Source of the DNA: Tolypeutes matacus | Lineage: Eukaryota > Chordata > Mammalia > Cingulata > Chlamyphoridae | NCBI GenBank assembly: GCA_026826555.1 | Contig: JAKSZT010017954.1 | Span: 8,256,489 to 8,320,488 of the forward strand | Direction: 5' to 3' | Length of the DNA: 64,000 nt | In this document: positions 1-10,480 of the stretch, piece by piece | Position numbering within the stretch: the stretch's first letter is position 1 | Layout: each line of letters starts with the position of its first letter | The notes under the pieces: generated by a model | The model's input: the letters and a program-made list of their open reading frames with translations, nothing else | Told to the model about the DNA's origin: nothing | Database searches by the model: none | Made by a program: the position numbers and the translations under genes

Positions 1-850
1 ATTTTCCTGCCGCTTTTTGGTTGTTTCTGCAGGAAAAAAGGTCATGGAAACATGAATTTTCCTGCATTGATGTTCCAGTGTCCACTCTCCAGCAGTCTAG
101 CAGCATGGCTGGACAATCCAGCAGCAAGATATCTGGTGGCAGTCCAGGAACAAAGCTTTGTGGACCTGAATCATAGCCTCAGGAGCTATTCTCCAGTTTT
201 GGGGAGACTGAAAGTTGCAGGAGCAGCATATTATCTTTAGCAGCCTCATTGGTAGCAACTCTCCTAGTGGGTCAGTTCTAAATTATTCTAGGAGTCATTT
301 TGGAGTCCCACCTAAAACCTATTCGTTCAGGCCTTCAACAATTTTGTAAGCATCAAATTCCCTGTATTAAATCCCTTCCTGCATAAAATATCCAGAGTGG
401 ATACAGTTTCTTAAACTGACCTTGACTGGTACATCATTGTATCTTCCATATTTCTCAAGCTCCTTTTAGTTATTTTCATATTTTTATCTCTCTGTGTATC
501 TTCTAGGTAATTTCCTCAAAATTATTTTCAAAATCACAAATTCTCTTTTCAATTGTTATTTAACTCATTGTTTAACCTGTCTACTGAGTTTTTCATTTAA
601 GTGACTATGTTTTCCATTTCTAGCAGTTCAAAGGATCATTTCTAGCAGATCCTTTCATAAATCCACCTCTTTTTTCCCCACTATGAATCTTTCATTATAC
701 TTTTTATTCCTTCTTTCATTATTAAAAAATCATTTTAACTGCCATTTCATATCTCCTTTCAGAATGTCATCTGTTATCTCAATTTCTTGAGGCATTAATT
801 CTCTTTTTTGTTCCTCCTTAGACTTTTCTGAGTAGTAAATTTATTCCAGG
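1..850. other. AT-rich repeat-like stretch, no gene
   Basis: No credible reading frame is present; the 62-codon frame at 52-240 has no recognisable features. From about 450 to 830 the pyrimidine-rich text with repeated short modules looks like the antisense of an old L1 5' or ORF1 region. I cannot align it securely to a named subfamily. Confidence 0.3.
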
Positions 851-2020
851 TGTGGTGTGTAATTTTGGGTGCAGGTGGGGGAAGAACTTCACCAATATCT
901 TCAGCAGGTGTTGCATTTCCTTTTGGAGTTCCATGTGCACAAAAATAGATGTCTACGGTGTAGGTGGCAAAAGAGTGTCACCAGCTGAGGACCAGTTTTT
1001 ACATGAATTCCTTGGCCTCGGATACCTGCATCACGTGGGTAGTGTAGACTTGGAGTCCACATCTACCTGTGGCACAGGATTGGAGTTTTTATTTGTCCCT
1101 AGAGCCTGTTTCTTTTGCAGTAATACTCTGCAGAAATTAGCATTTCTACCACTTTGCTGGGCCTGGGCTGAGGCTGCATCCACTGCTAGGTTTACCAGTC
1201 TGGGTTCTGAGTTTGTTTCCTCTTCCTTTCTTTCTTTCAAATTAAGGTACTTTAACAGTCCCAGTCTAATCAAGAAAGCAGAGCCCATGTCAGGTAGTAC
1301 AATAGAAGGATTTAAAACTAAGCCACTAAGTTGTTGGAAGGGTTGAAAAGCCAAACAGGGAATGGCTAGCAGAGACTAGCAACAGCAGAAAGTTATTTTC
1401 CACCCCTAGTGTGGAGGAACTTAGGGAGAAGGTGATATTTCCAGAACCTCAAGGTTGGAGGGCCCAGGAGTGAGTACCATGAATGCGCGGCCCAATAGGA
1501 ACTGGGACAGTGGAAGAATGGGCTTTGCTCTGGCAAGATCCAGAGCAGGAACCACTGAAGAGAGACAGCCACTGCTGGAGATATTTGTCAAGAGCAGACA
1601 GAGATGGGGCGAAATACCCTACCCTCTCTTTTTCCCCACTTTCTTATTCCGCAGGTGCCATCCTTTGGCCAAATCACAGAAGCCGATGGCAAAGGAACCT
1701 GGAGTTTGCAGGGATCATCCCCTCACAATGCAGAGCAGAGCAGGGTGGGGGGAGGCAGAAGATGAATCTATAAGCAAACAGGAAAATTTCGTACAGAGCT
1801 ATGTATTAAATTTTTATTTTATTTTATCCAGCAGTTCTCTTTATAGTAGGAAGAGAATCCATGTTAGCTTAGTGACCACACTGACAGAGCTAGATATCCT
1901 GGTGACATTCTTGAATTTCAAAGATGAAGAAAAGTCCTCTGAACAACCAGGTAGAAAGTGCAGATTCCCCACAAAGGAACAACATGAGAATCAACTTCCT
2001 TCAGAACAACAAGCAGTCAA
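851..2020. other. Old interspersed-repeat-like sequence, no gene
   Basis: Overlapping frames of 107-220 codons occur on both strands (852-1346, 1031-1354, 1455-2117) but have no domain, signal peptide or compositional bias typical of a gene. The longest one simply runs into the SINE at 2035. The text around 1660-1790 resembles degenerate dispersed-repeat sequence common in mammals, but I cannot name the family. Confidence 0.3.
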
Positions 2021-2034
2021 AATAGCACAATCTC

Positions 2035-2221
2035 GGGAAGCGGCTATGGCTCAATCAGTAGGGCTCCCGTTTACCATATGGGAGGCCCCGGGTTTGGTTC
2101 CCGGGGCCTCCTGGTGAAGGCAAGCCCGCCCGCACGGCATGGTTAGCTGACCCAGCGAGCACAAGCAGCAAGGGGGGGATAAATGAATAAATAAATAAAA
2201 TCTTAAAAAAAAAAAAAAAAA
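2035..2221 (+). mobile_element. DAS-type SINE (full length, sense)
   Basis: A tRNA-like head (A-box-like TGGCTCAATCAGTAGG, B-box-like GGTTTGGTTCCCGG) is followed by the GGCCTCCTGGTG block, the CCCAGCGAGCACAAGCAGC block, an AATAAATAAATAAA run and a poly(A) tail. The copy is bracketed by a perfect 14-bp TSD AATAGCACAATCTC at 2021-2034 and 2222-2235. Structure and TSD show L1-mediated insertion. The match to armadillo DAS SINEs, reported as tRNA-Ala derived, is from memory. The copy is young because the TSD is intact. Confidence 0.93.
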
Positions 2222-2235
2222 AATAGCACAATCTC

Positions 2236-2880
2236 CATCGATTGTTGCTTTTAAAGGGACACTTAAATTAAAATGACAAAAGAGGTGCACAAACAAAGTG
2301 TGTGCAAAGATTTTAAGGCAAACATAAAAGGAAAAAAGTACTAACTTCAAAATTCAATAAAAACATTGAAAATATAAAGAAGGTCATTTTATGTTCAAAA
2401 AGGGTAAAATCCAAAATGATATCAGTCACAAACCTTGATGTGCCTTATATCATAGCTTTATATAAAGTAAAAAATCATTAACATACAAGGATAAATTAAT
2501 AAAACAAACTGTTGAAGACTTTATAGATACCTTCTAAGACTCTGACAAATTATCAGGACAATAAATAAAAACATGGAGGATTTAAATACCGTAGATCTTA
2601 AAGCCGATTTAATGTGTCTCTATGTGTTTGTGTGTTTACATATAATGTGTGTGTGTGTGTGTGCTTCCCAGACATTACTTTTCATATATCTGTGGAATTA
2701 ACAAAAATTTACAAAAACTTATATAGGAAAATACAGGAACAAAACACCTCACTAAAGGTATTCAAGAGCAGGTTTGTCACAGCTGAATAAAAGCAGAAAC
2801 AATAATAAAAGCCATGATTTAAAGAGCTAAAATTGAGAAATTTTAAACACTCTTTTAAATATATCCCAGATCAAAGTTTA
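2236..2880 (+). mobile_element. Old L1 ORF2 fragment, left part
   Basis: The text resembles the L1 ORF2 endonuclease region in sense orientation, with many indels and stops. The end near 2840-2880 corresponds to the stretch just after the endonuclease domain. The element is interrupted by the non-coding retroposon that follows and resumes around 4640. It is a dead remnant. A (GT)n run at about 2645-2663 lies inside it. Confidence 0.55.
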
Positions 2881-4640
2881 AATAATATTTTTAAATATTT
2901 ATTTTATTTCAATTTTTAAATTTTTCTATTTTTTATTTGTGTATCTCATTTGTTATTTTTTAATATTACTATTTCATTTGCTTATTAACTTTATTTGGTT
3001 ATTTCTTTGGCTTTATTTTTGGAGAGGTTTTGGATCACAGAAGGGTCACAACTGTGGCAGGGGAAGGTCACTGGTGCAGGTGTCGGTGATAGGGGGATGT
3101 GTGGGGAGGGGTGCACCTGGGGCATCCCTCTAAGGCATATGAATGTGTTCAAGTGTTCATAGGGCATTGTCTTGGTGGGTGGAGACCCACACAACAATCA
3201 AAAGAATATTGAATTCCCATCCTGGGGAGTCCTGCTACATTCTCTAATAGAGCAGCAAGAATCCCCTGAGTACGTGGGTAGTGCCTAGTGAAGGAAGACA
3301 GACCATTATGTCAGGCCCTCGATATTGACAATTGCACTTATGAACCTTTTCTTGTGAAACTAAAACTTAGCCTCATATTATATATTGCCTAAGAGCTACC
3401 TCCTGGAAGCTTCCTTGTTGCTCAAATGTGGCCTCTCTCTAAGCCAAATTCAGCAAATAAATGCACTACATTCCTGGCCTGGGACATGACTCCCAAGGAT
3501 GAGCATCCCTGGCACCAATGGACTATCACCAAGTGCCAACTAGAAATGCATCTGGAAAAAAGACCTTGACCAAAAGGGGTAAATACTAAATATTACAAAT
3601 GAGTTTTTATGGCTAAGAGACTTCAAAGTGAGTCAGGAGGTCATTCCAGAGGTTATGCTGTTCACATCTCAGCAGGATCTCATTGACTGCCACAGTAAAC
3701 AGTTCCTCAAAGAGCAGGGCTCCTGAGGGTTCTGGAGACATCTAGACACTACAGGCAGGGCAGTCAGGCTCAGGAATCCAGCACCCTGTCAGTGGACCTA
3801 TGAGCTCCACTGTAACAGAGTTAGACTCATTTATAGTTTCCCTTCACATGGCTCTTCTACCCCTTTTATTTGAACCTATAATTAGCACTACACTTGTTAA
3901 ATATATGTCCCAGAGACTTAAATCTCTGGCCTCTTCATGTGCTGGTTGAGCCCTGAATCTCAGCAGAGTTGCAATACCTATGCTCCAGTTTACTGGACTC
4001 ACCTAGGACAAATAACAAGGAGATGATGATGGACAATGCCCATCCCAAGGAACAGAGAATGTTTGCAACTGCAAGGAAGACAGTCCCATTCATCTGCCCC
4101 ATGGGATCTAAGGCCCTTTTATTAGAAACAGAGTAGGCATCACCATTCCCAAATCCTCAAGATTGAGGAAGGAACAATGGACCAAGACTTATTATTTATC
4201 TATTATAGACTTATTATTATTCTAGCAATGGAAGGACTTGTATCGTTGATATAAAGGCAGTGGCCACCGGAGGTTCTGAGGGGAGGGGGAGGGAAGAATA
4301 GGTGTAACATGGGGGAATTTTCGGGACATTGGAATTGTCCTGCATGTCATTGTAATGACAGATACAGGCCATTATACATTTTGCCAAAATCTATAAAATC
4401 ATATAGGGCAGAGTGTAAAATATAATGTAAACTATATTCCATGGTTAGTAGCAATGCTTCAATATGTGTTCATCAATTGTAACAAATGTACCACACCAAC
4501 GAAAAATGTTAATGTGGGAAAGTGTGAGAGGGGGAGGAGTTGGGGCATATGGGAATCCCTTATATTTTTTATGTAACATTTATGTAATCTAAACCTTCTT
4601 TAAAAATTAAAAAAATTTTTTTCAAAAAAAAAGTGTGGCT
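2881..4640 (+). mobile_element. Long non-coding retroposon, copy A (about 1.75 kb)
   Basis: This is the longest of four copies of one family in the window. From about 3718 to the 3' end it aligns along its whole length with 36365-37302, sharing for example GGTTCTGGAGACATC/GGCTCTGGAGACATC and ATTCTAGCAATGGAAG. The last 200 bases align with 34119-34300 and 43649-43880. It ends in an A-rich tail and contains no long open frame. It splits an older L1 ORF2, so it arrived later. The left boundary is inferred from where L1 similarity stops, and I found no clear TSD. It could be the 3'UTR of a long-tailed L1 lineage or a non-autonomous element carried by L1. Confidence 0.7.
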
Positions 4641-5085
4641 TTCAAGGGGGGGGGATGTTTAATAAAATTATAACTATAAGCTATCCATAAAATAACAAAA
4701 TTGAGAACAATTTTTACTGAAATAACATTATACAGGGTATAGCAAAGAAGTTTTCAGATAAAATGTGAGATATTTAAATGCTCTCATTATTTAAAGAGGA
4801 AAAATAAAAACTAAGCAAGTCTTTAACTCAAAAAATTAGAAAAATAAAAACTAAATTAAGAAAACAGAAAAGAAAGAAATAATGGAAAGGATGCATGAGA
4901 ACACAGAAAAACAATAGTACTTATAAATTAAAAGAGCTGGTTTTCTGAAGCAAAAGAAACTAGACAAATCTCTAACAAGTTTATTGAAACAAACAGGAAA
5001 AAAAAACACACAAATAGATGACATTCTGAAATATGAGAGTTCTACGTGTAGAACTAATAAATTTTTAAATACTGTTTAAATGAAT
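4641..5085 (+). mobile_element. Old L1 ORF2 fragment, right part
   Basis: Continuation of the L1 at 2236-2880. The segment around 4860-5000 corresponds to the start of the reverse-transcriptase region (purine-rich text with the AGAGCTGGTTTTCTGAAG-type motif encoding the AGWF-like block). It is frame-broken throughout. A run of eight or more G at about 4645-4655 marks the join with the inserted element. Confidence 0.55.
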
Positions 5086-5099
5086 GGTTTATTTTTCTA

Positions 5100-5870
5100 A
5101 AAATACAGAAATTGAATTTTTTATTGAAAGCAATGTGATTTAATATGATTCACACTGACTGAGAATCTTTACAACATTTTTTATACAGTGATTTGGAGGT
5201 CTGGTTTTAGGTTGAGTTTATTTCCATACTTGATTTTAATGTCTGCCATAACCAAAAATACACCTCAGAAAGAGACATAGATCCAAATGCAAGAAAAACA
5301 TCACTGGTGGCATTTGCATAATATTCATTCTTCAATTCCATCTAACATGCCTGCCAAGGTTTTGCTGACATTTGACTGGTAAAGTTTCATCCTCCCCGAT
5401 GTCAATTGATGATTCTGCAAGCTAATTGAAAACAGTTGCACCTTCGTATTTTAACAAATGGGTATAAAAACCCACTTGAATTCTTCATTTGAAAGATTCT
5501 TAAGCACTTGACAAAATTCTGTTTCCAGATTTTTTAACTTCAGATTAGAGAGTTTGTAGCTAGCACACTCACGTCGTGTTTTTAGCAACAAAATCATGTA
5601 ATGGTTGAAGCATTTCCAAAAACATCCATTTTCAAAAATGCTCTTTCCATAGCATGGGTTTCCTTTGAAAAGCATTTCCTCACTCTTTGTTGATATGTCA
5701 CCTTTAAGTGTGGATAGCAGACAATGTCCTGCCATTTCAGGAAATGTGAGCAAATGTGGATCATTTGCCTCTTTGTGAAAGAAAAGTGGGAGACCCTTCC
5801 TGGTGTGTGACAATTCATTTAAAGAACTTTGCCCTGAAATAGCCAACACACCTTATTGTGATACAAAAGC
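5100..5870 (-). pseudogene. hAT-superfamily transposase-like C-terminal relic
   Basis: Read on the minus strand, the end of this block encodes KYGNKLNLKPDLQI (about 5196-5250). In the neighbouring frame just before it lies a FGSMSLSEVYF segment. Together they match the C-terminal FGSTYLCE..FS..TDIKTKYRN.L..EPDLR pattern of hAT transposases and of domesticated relatives in the ZBED5/SCAND3/FAM200 group. Upstream an open 132-codon frame (5849-5451) ends in EFCQVLKNLSNEEFKWVF, a plausible counterpart of the preceding hAT segment. The two parts are separated by a stop and a frameshift, so this is not a working gene. It could be a fossil Charlie-like transposon or a retrocopy of a domesticated gene. 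The family match is by eye. Confidence 0.5.
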
Positions 5871-6539
5871 TATCCACAGTCATTTTCCACCTCCTTCCAA
5901 AGCGTTAGGCCAGATTCCATTACTCATGAGAGTGGCTCTAGACCAACATTTTAAATAATCTTGTTGATGTGTTTAAATTGTTTTGGCCAACTTTCGCCCA
6001 ATCTGTGGGGCCCATCAATGTCTTCACACCATAAAGTGGCTGGTGACGGGCTCCTTGGGGGAGCACAGGACAGGCCAGCTTGGCCATTGTCGAGGTCCAT
6101 TTGCACCTGCATTATTGGCATGACCCAAAAGCTGGGACTTTCATTTTCTAAGTGCAAATGTAATTAAAATTAATGAATATAATCTGTAACCTCCCCAAAC
6201 AGGCACTTGGGTCACGAGCCACTGGAAGCAAACACAGGAGGAAGGGCCCCACTGTCCCCAACCCAAGTGTGGACACCTACACTTTCCTTGACCATTTCAC
6301 ATCCCGTCTGTCTCACCGGACTGCCAGACATCACTCAACACTAGATATTAAGACAGTTTCATTTCTTTCTTCTTCTACATTCTTTACCCTACCCTCCAAT
6401 GGATCACTTTACACATCCCAGTTTGAAAATCCCTTTACAGACATTTCCTTTAAAATGAGGAAGAACATAAAATGCCCATTACCTCCACTATTAAATAATA
6501 CTATAAAGTGCTACTTAGTGCAGTAAGGCATGAACAGAA
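5871..6539. other. Unassigned sequence, no gene seen
   Basis: Mixed-composition sequence with short frames on both strands and no recognisable domain. The 117-codon frame at 6173-6526 is low-complexity Ser/Thr/Pro-rich text without homology I recognise. No repeat family is evident, so this may be unique intronic DNA. Confidence 0.3.
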
Positions 6540-7275
6540 ATAAGAGATTAGCTATTTCAAAGGAGTAGGGCAAAAATAATAATATAATAAAAAATCGAGA
6601 GTGAAACATATCTAAATATTTTACTCATCTTTCACAATTTACAGCCATTCCAAGCTTAAGTGTAATGCCAGAAATTATAAAGGAAAAGACTGATAGTTTT
6701 ATATATAAAAATGCAAACTTTTTAACATTATAAATAGCATTAAAAATGTAACAGGCAAACAAGGAATACAAAAACAACATGAACAGACAATTCACAAAAC
6801 TCAAAAGACAACCAACTAATAAATGTATGAAAACAAAGTTGACTTTACAAGTAACCAAAGAAATACAAAAAAATTTTAAGTACTGTTTTCTGCTTTTTCT
6901 ATGTTGGAGGTAGTTTTGTTTTGTTTGTAACATGCTGGTTAGAATATGAGATTGGTCCTTTGTGGCAGTTTAGAGAAAACATTTTGGAAATTATGTATCA
7001 AAAGTCTAAAAAAATGGTTCTCACTCTTGGACCCATACTTCTATTTTCTAAAAATCTGTCCTGAGATGTAGTCAAAGATTTGTGCACCATAAAACTTCAT
7101 CATGTTGTATTTTAAAAGGAATTTTTTTTAATAAGGAAAGAAAGGAACAAAACAAGAAAAAAAGAACATCTAAAAATAGAGAAATAAATAAGCAAAGTGT
7201 ATTGTTATCAGCGTACAATAACATATCAATGTTGTGTACTAAATTTTCAATGTGATCAGAAAATGTGTTAACTAT
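6540..7275 (+). mobile_element. Old L1 ORF2 3' fragment
   Basis: The stretch at 6770-6870 (AACATGAACAGACAATTCACAAA followed by the CCAACTAATAAATGTATGAAAA-like block) is the standard L1 ORF2 3' text, sense strand. It is highly diverged and frame-broken. The upstream and downstream limits are approximate. Confidence 0.55.
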
Positions 7276-7720
7276 TTTTAAAAAACTTGTTAACAATAAA
7301 AAGTATTGCAAGTAGGAAAATGATCACACTTCTCCTTCTTAAAATCCCATTAAAATCATGGTATAGAAGAACAAAATGGAATAGATTCATAAAAGCACAG
7401 AATATGGAGGAAGGGAGACCACATCATCAGCCCAAAAAATGTGGCATATCTCTGGAAGGCAGAAATGGTTTACCTCTTCTTGTTGGATGAGGTTGAGCAG
7501 AGCCAGGCAGGCAGAAAACACACAGAGGGGGATACCACAGAGCACCTGGAGGGGACAGGTGCTAGGAGCCAGAATACAGAAAGGGCAGACTTGAGGGTGA
7601 CTGATTAAAATCCTTGACTTGGAAGAGCTAAAGGACTCCCACTCCCAGGCCTGCAACAATATCTTCCACCCCTAGAAAAGGGTCCTCTGAGAAAGAAGAG
7701 TGATCTGCTGAGCGTTGGAT
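7276..7720 (+). mobile_element. L1/HAL1-like 5' segment (left of solo LTR)
   Basis: Purine-rich sequence of the kind found in old L1/HAL1 5' regions (for example GGAGGGGACAGGTGC and AATCCTTGACTTGGAAG). It appears to continue beyond the LTR inserted at 7726. Assignment is tentative; no coding frame survives. Confidence 0.35.
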
Positions 7721-7725
7721 AGGTG

Positions 7726-8351
7726 TGTGGCAGTTTGGTATTATTCATGAATTCCAAAAAGAGATAGTGATTATGTTTGTAAACTGGTCTGTTTCTCTGG
7801 GTGTGATATCCTTTGATTGTATTAGTTTCAGCTGAGATCCCTTTGATTAAATTATGTTAAGATTAGGGCTTTGATTTGACCATGTCATTAGGGCATACAG
7901 GGTTGATTCCCCACCCCTTGGTGAGCTATATGAAGGGATAATCAATCAAGAAGGCAAGAGAAGTAACTACAGAGAAGATATACAGAAGATCCCATGGCCC
8001 CAGGAAGAGAGATGAGCCTGATAGTTTACAGCTGACGTTTTGAAGAGAACAGAGCAGCTGAGCCTGGAAGGAAACGAGCCCCAGAGGAAGAAAGAGGATC
8101 CCTATGCCAGCCTACAGCTGAGATCAGAAGAAGATGGGACCACAGAACCACAGAGGCTGACCCTCACAGACAATGCCAGCCATCTTACGTCAACACATGG
8201 CAACAGACTTTGCAAGTACTTCTGATGGTACCTTGAGTTGTACACTTTAGGGCCTTGTAACTGTAAGCTTATACCCCAGATAAATACACTTTATAAAAGC
8301 CAATAGATTTCTGGTACTTTGCATCAGTACCCCTATTGGCTGACTAATACA
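7726..8351 (+). mobile_element. Solo LTR, MLT1/MaLR-like, with perfect 5-bp TSD
   Basis: The element starts TGTGGCAGTTTGG and ends GACTAATACA, the classic TG...CA boundaries with the MLT1-type TAATACA terminus. It is flanked by the exact 5-bp duplication AGGTG at 7721-7725 and 8352-8356. An AATAAA-like signal (GATAAATACAC) lies near the 3' end, as expected for an LTR polyadenylation region. A 61-codon frame inside (8040-8225) is LTR sequence, not a gene. No internal retroviral region is present, so it is a solo LTR left by LTR-LTR recombination. The subfamily is uncertain and may be xenarthran-specific. Confidence 0.85.
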
Positions 8352-8356
8352 AGGTG

Positions 8357-9290
8357 CTCCAGGGTAAGGTCCTCCTCCTTTGGCATTTACACAGGGCAAT
8401 CTGTTCACTCCTTCCCACTCTTGTACCCTAAAATGAAGCCTGCTGGTCAACAAGCCTCAGTCAGGTAAAGAGTTTGCAGCCTTTCCTCTCACTTGGGGCA
8501 AAGGCTGATGTTGAGAGGAAACCCATGCCTGATTGGACCAAGTCCTTCATTCAGAGATGTCAATGGCTATACAAGGATTGCCAGACACTTGAAAATCAGT
8601 GTCATCAAAGAGCAGGACAGAAATGTGACCCCAGAGACAACAAGGAAGATTCTGGAAAGAGAAGAGAACTTTGGAAGAATTTGAATGTAAAGCTTCAGGG
8701 AGATTAGAGGTTTATGAAAGATCAGCAGTGCGAGACCAAGAAGTCAAAGAAATTTAAAACATTATTGGAGAAAAATCAATAAAAGGACTAGAGGGAAAAA
8801 GCCATGGAATCATACAGAACATGAAAAACAGAAATAGGAACTATGAAAAGAAATTTAATTAATAAACACTAAGAATTGATTCAGAAGAGCCCATTTTCCT
8901 ACTAAGCATTTCAGAATGAGGGAACAGAGAAAATGGAGAGGAAATAATAGAAGAAAAGTTTCCAGAACTGATGATATGAACCTTCAGACTGAAAAGATCT
9001 GTCAATTGCTAAGCAAGATAAATGAAAAGACCCACCAACATTCACAACTTCATAAAATTTCCAAACACAAGGATAAAGAAAGCACTCAAAAGCTTCAAGA
9101 GGAAAGAATAGGTAACTTTCCAATGAACAAGGATCACTCGGAGATTACAGGCCTCCTTAATGGAGCAAGCACTTTCAGCTGCACAGGAAAAATTATACCC
9201 AGTCACAATCCAATCAAGACATGCAGGAGGGGTTTAGAAAGTTGACCACAAACAGACACTTCCTGAAAGGATCATTTCATGATTTATTTA
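8357..9290 (+). mobile_element. HAL1/L1 ORF1-like relic
   Basis: Sense-strand text matches the ORF1 region of HAL1-type half-L1 elements: a Gln/Lys/Glu-rich stretch, then GAAAAGACCCACCAACATTCACAA and a run encoding degenerate KDKESTQKLQEER (about 9060-9110). Stops and indels break the frame into pieces (8474-8707, 8916-9245). It is non-functional. Confidence 0.5.
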
Positions 9291-9660
9291 GGCAAAACAC
9301 AAAACGAATCCTAGAAAGTGGAGAGCGTGAGCTCGAACGCACGAGGTGATTATCTAACAAGGAGGTCAGATGCCATGGGGACCGCTGTGCTGGAAGCTTC
9401 GGTAACAAGTGCTCCGAATCAGAACCAGAACTCCGGGGGCTCCACGAAGAACAGCTGCAGGGAGAAAATGAACTTCCAGTAGCAAAGCAGTGTGCTGAAG
9501 AAGCTGCGTGATCTTAGGAAGGAGAGTCCAAATAGCAATATCAAATATCAGATAAAAGCAATTAGACGGGGCTCCCTCCTCCTTGCTGTAACCTACTGCC
9601 CAAACTGGTATTTTTAAAATATTCATTTCTCCTACAAATGGCACAGTATTAATGATCTAA
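9291..9660. other. Unassigned, CpG-containing sequence
   Basis: A 370-bp block retaining several CpG dinucleotides (AGAGCGTGAGCTCGAACGCACGAGG at about 9324-9348) between repeat remnants. No coding frame or known repeat was recognised; it could be unique DNA. Confidence 0.3.
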
Positions 9661-10480
9661 TATTTGATGGTTTCTGCAGTGACTGATATTTGTATGATCG
9701 TAGTATTATAAATGTTGATTATTTGTCTTCAAATGTGAGAATGACTCTATAGACAAATCGCAGAAACATCAATTCTAGATAGAGATTAGAGAGTAAGTCC
9801 TTGAGACCATGATAATATAATGATAAAACTGGCTAGGGACAAAATTTAGGGTGCTAAATCCCTCACCTTTCACAGCAGGAGGTCAAGAGGTTCTAAAGTT
9901 CATAAAGAAATGAAAGTTTAAGTGTATTAGTGAAAGCAACAAAGCTATTTAGTTCAAAGATTTAAAAATAAAAATGTGACTGGCAGAGACTGGAAGGTGG
10001 AAGGGAAGGGAGACTGCAAGGCAGCTAAGGTACTCTTATCCTTTGTAAGAGATCTAAAGCTGATAATCAGAAAGTCTAAGTGCTTCATTGGGAGCTATTT
10101 TATCACTAAAGGAACTAAAACTTACAAATGGTTAAAAGAGGTTGCCTCTGACAAGTGGAGTTTGGGTGGGGGAGACTCTTACTTTTTCTTTGTACCCCCC
10201 CATACTGTTTCTCATTATCTTTCTTATTCCTGGATTACTTTTTTAGTAATAAGAAACAAAGATAAATATATAAGGACAGGACATGAAATTAGATGTAGAG
10301 CATAATCACAATTATCTAAATATAGTTACCTAGTTTTATATATATATATTTCTGGGAAGAAATACAAGATATAAACACTAGTTATTGCTGAGTGGTGGGT
10401 TTACTGTAATTGAATTCTTATTTGAATTTTCCACACTATGACCACGGACCTATTTTATTTTTATAGTTAGAAATTCACAT
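9661..10480 (+). mobile_element. Probable old L1/HAL1 3' remnant
   Basis: AT-rich, A-skewed sequence ending in a TATATATATATT stretch resembles the 3' untranslated part of an old L1/HAL1 in sense orientation. One segment has the common L1 3'UTR theme of a glycine-codon-rich GGTTGCCTCTGACAAGTGG (10141-10159). The family call is low confidence. Confidence 0.35.

Noticed and set aside
2044..2120. Possible tRNA gene
   Set aside because: A/B-box-like motifs are present, but this is the SINE head followed by the SINE body, tail and TSD; the same holds for all tRNA-like matches in the window.
8040..8225. 61-codon charged frame
   Set aside because: Internal to the solo LTR bounded by AGGTG duplications.
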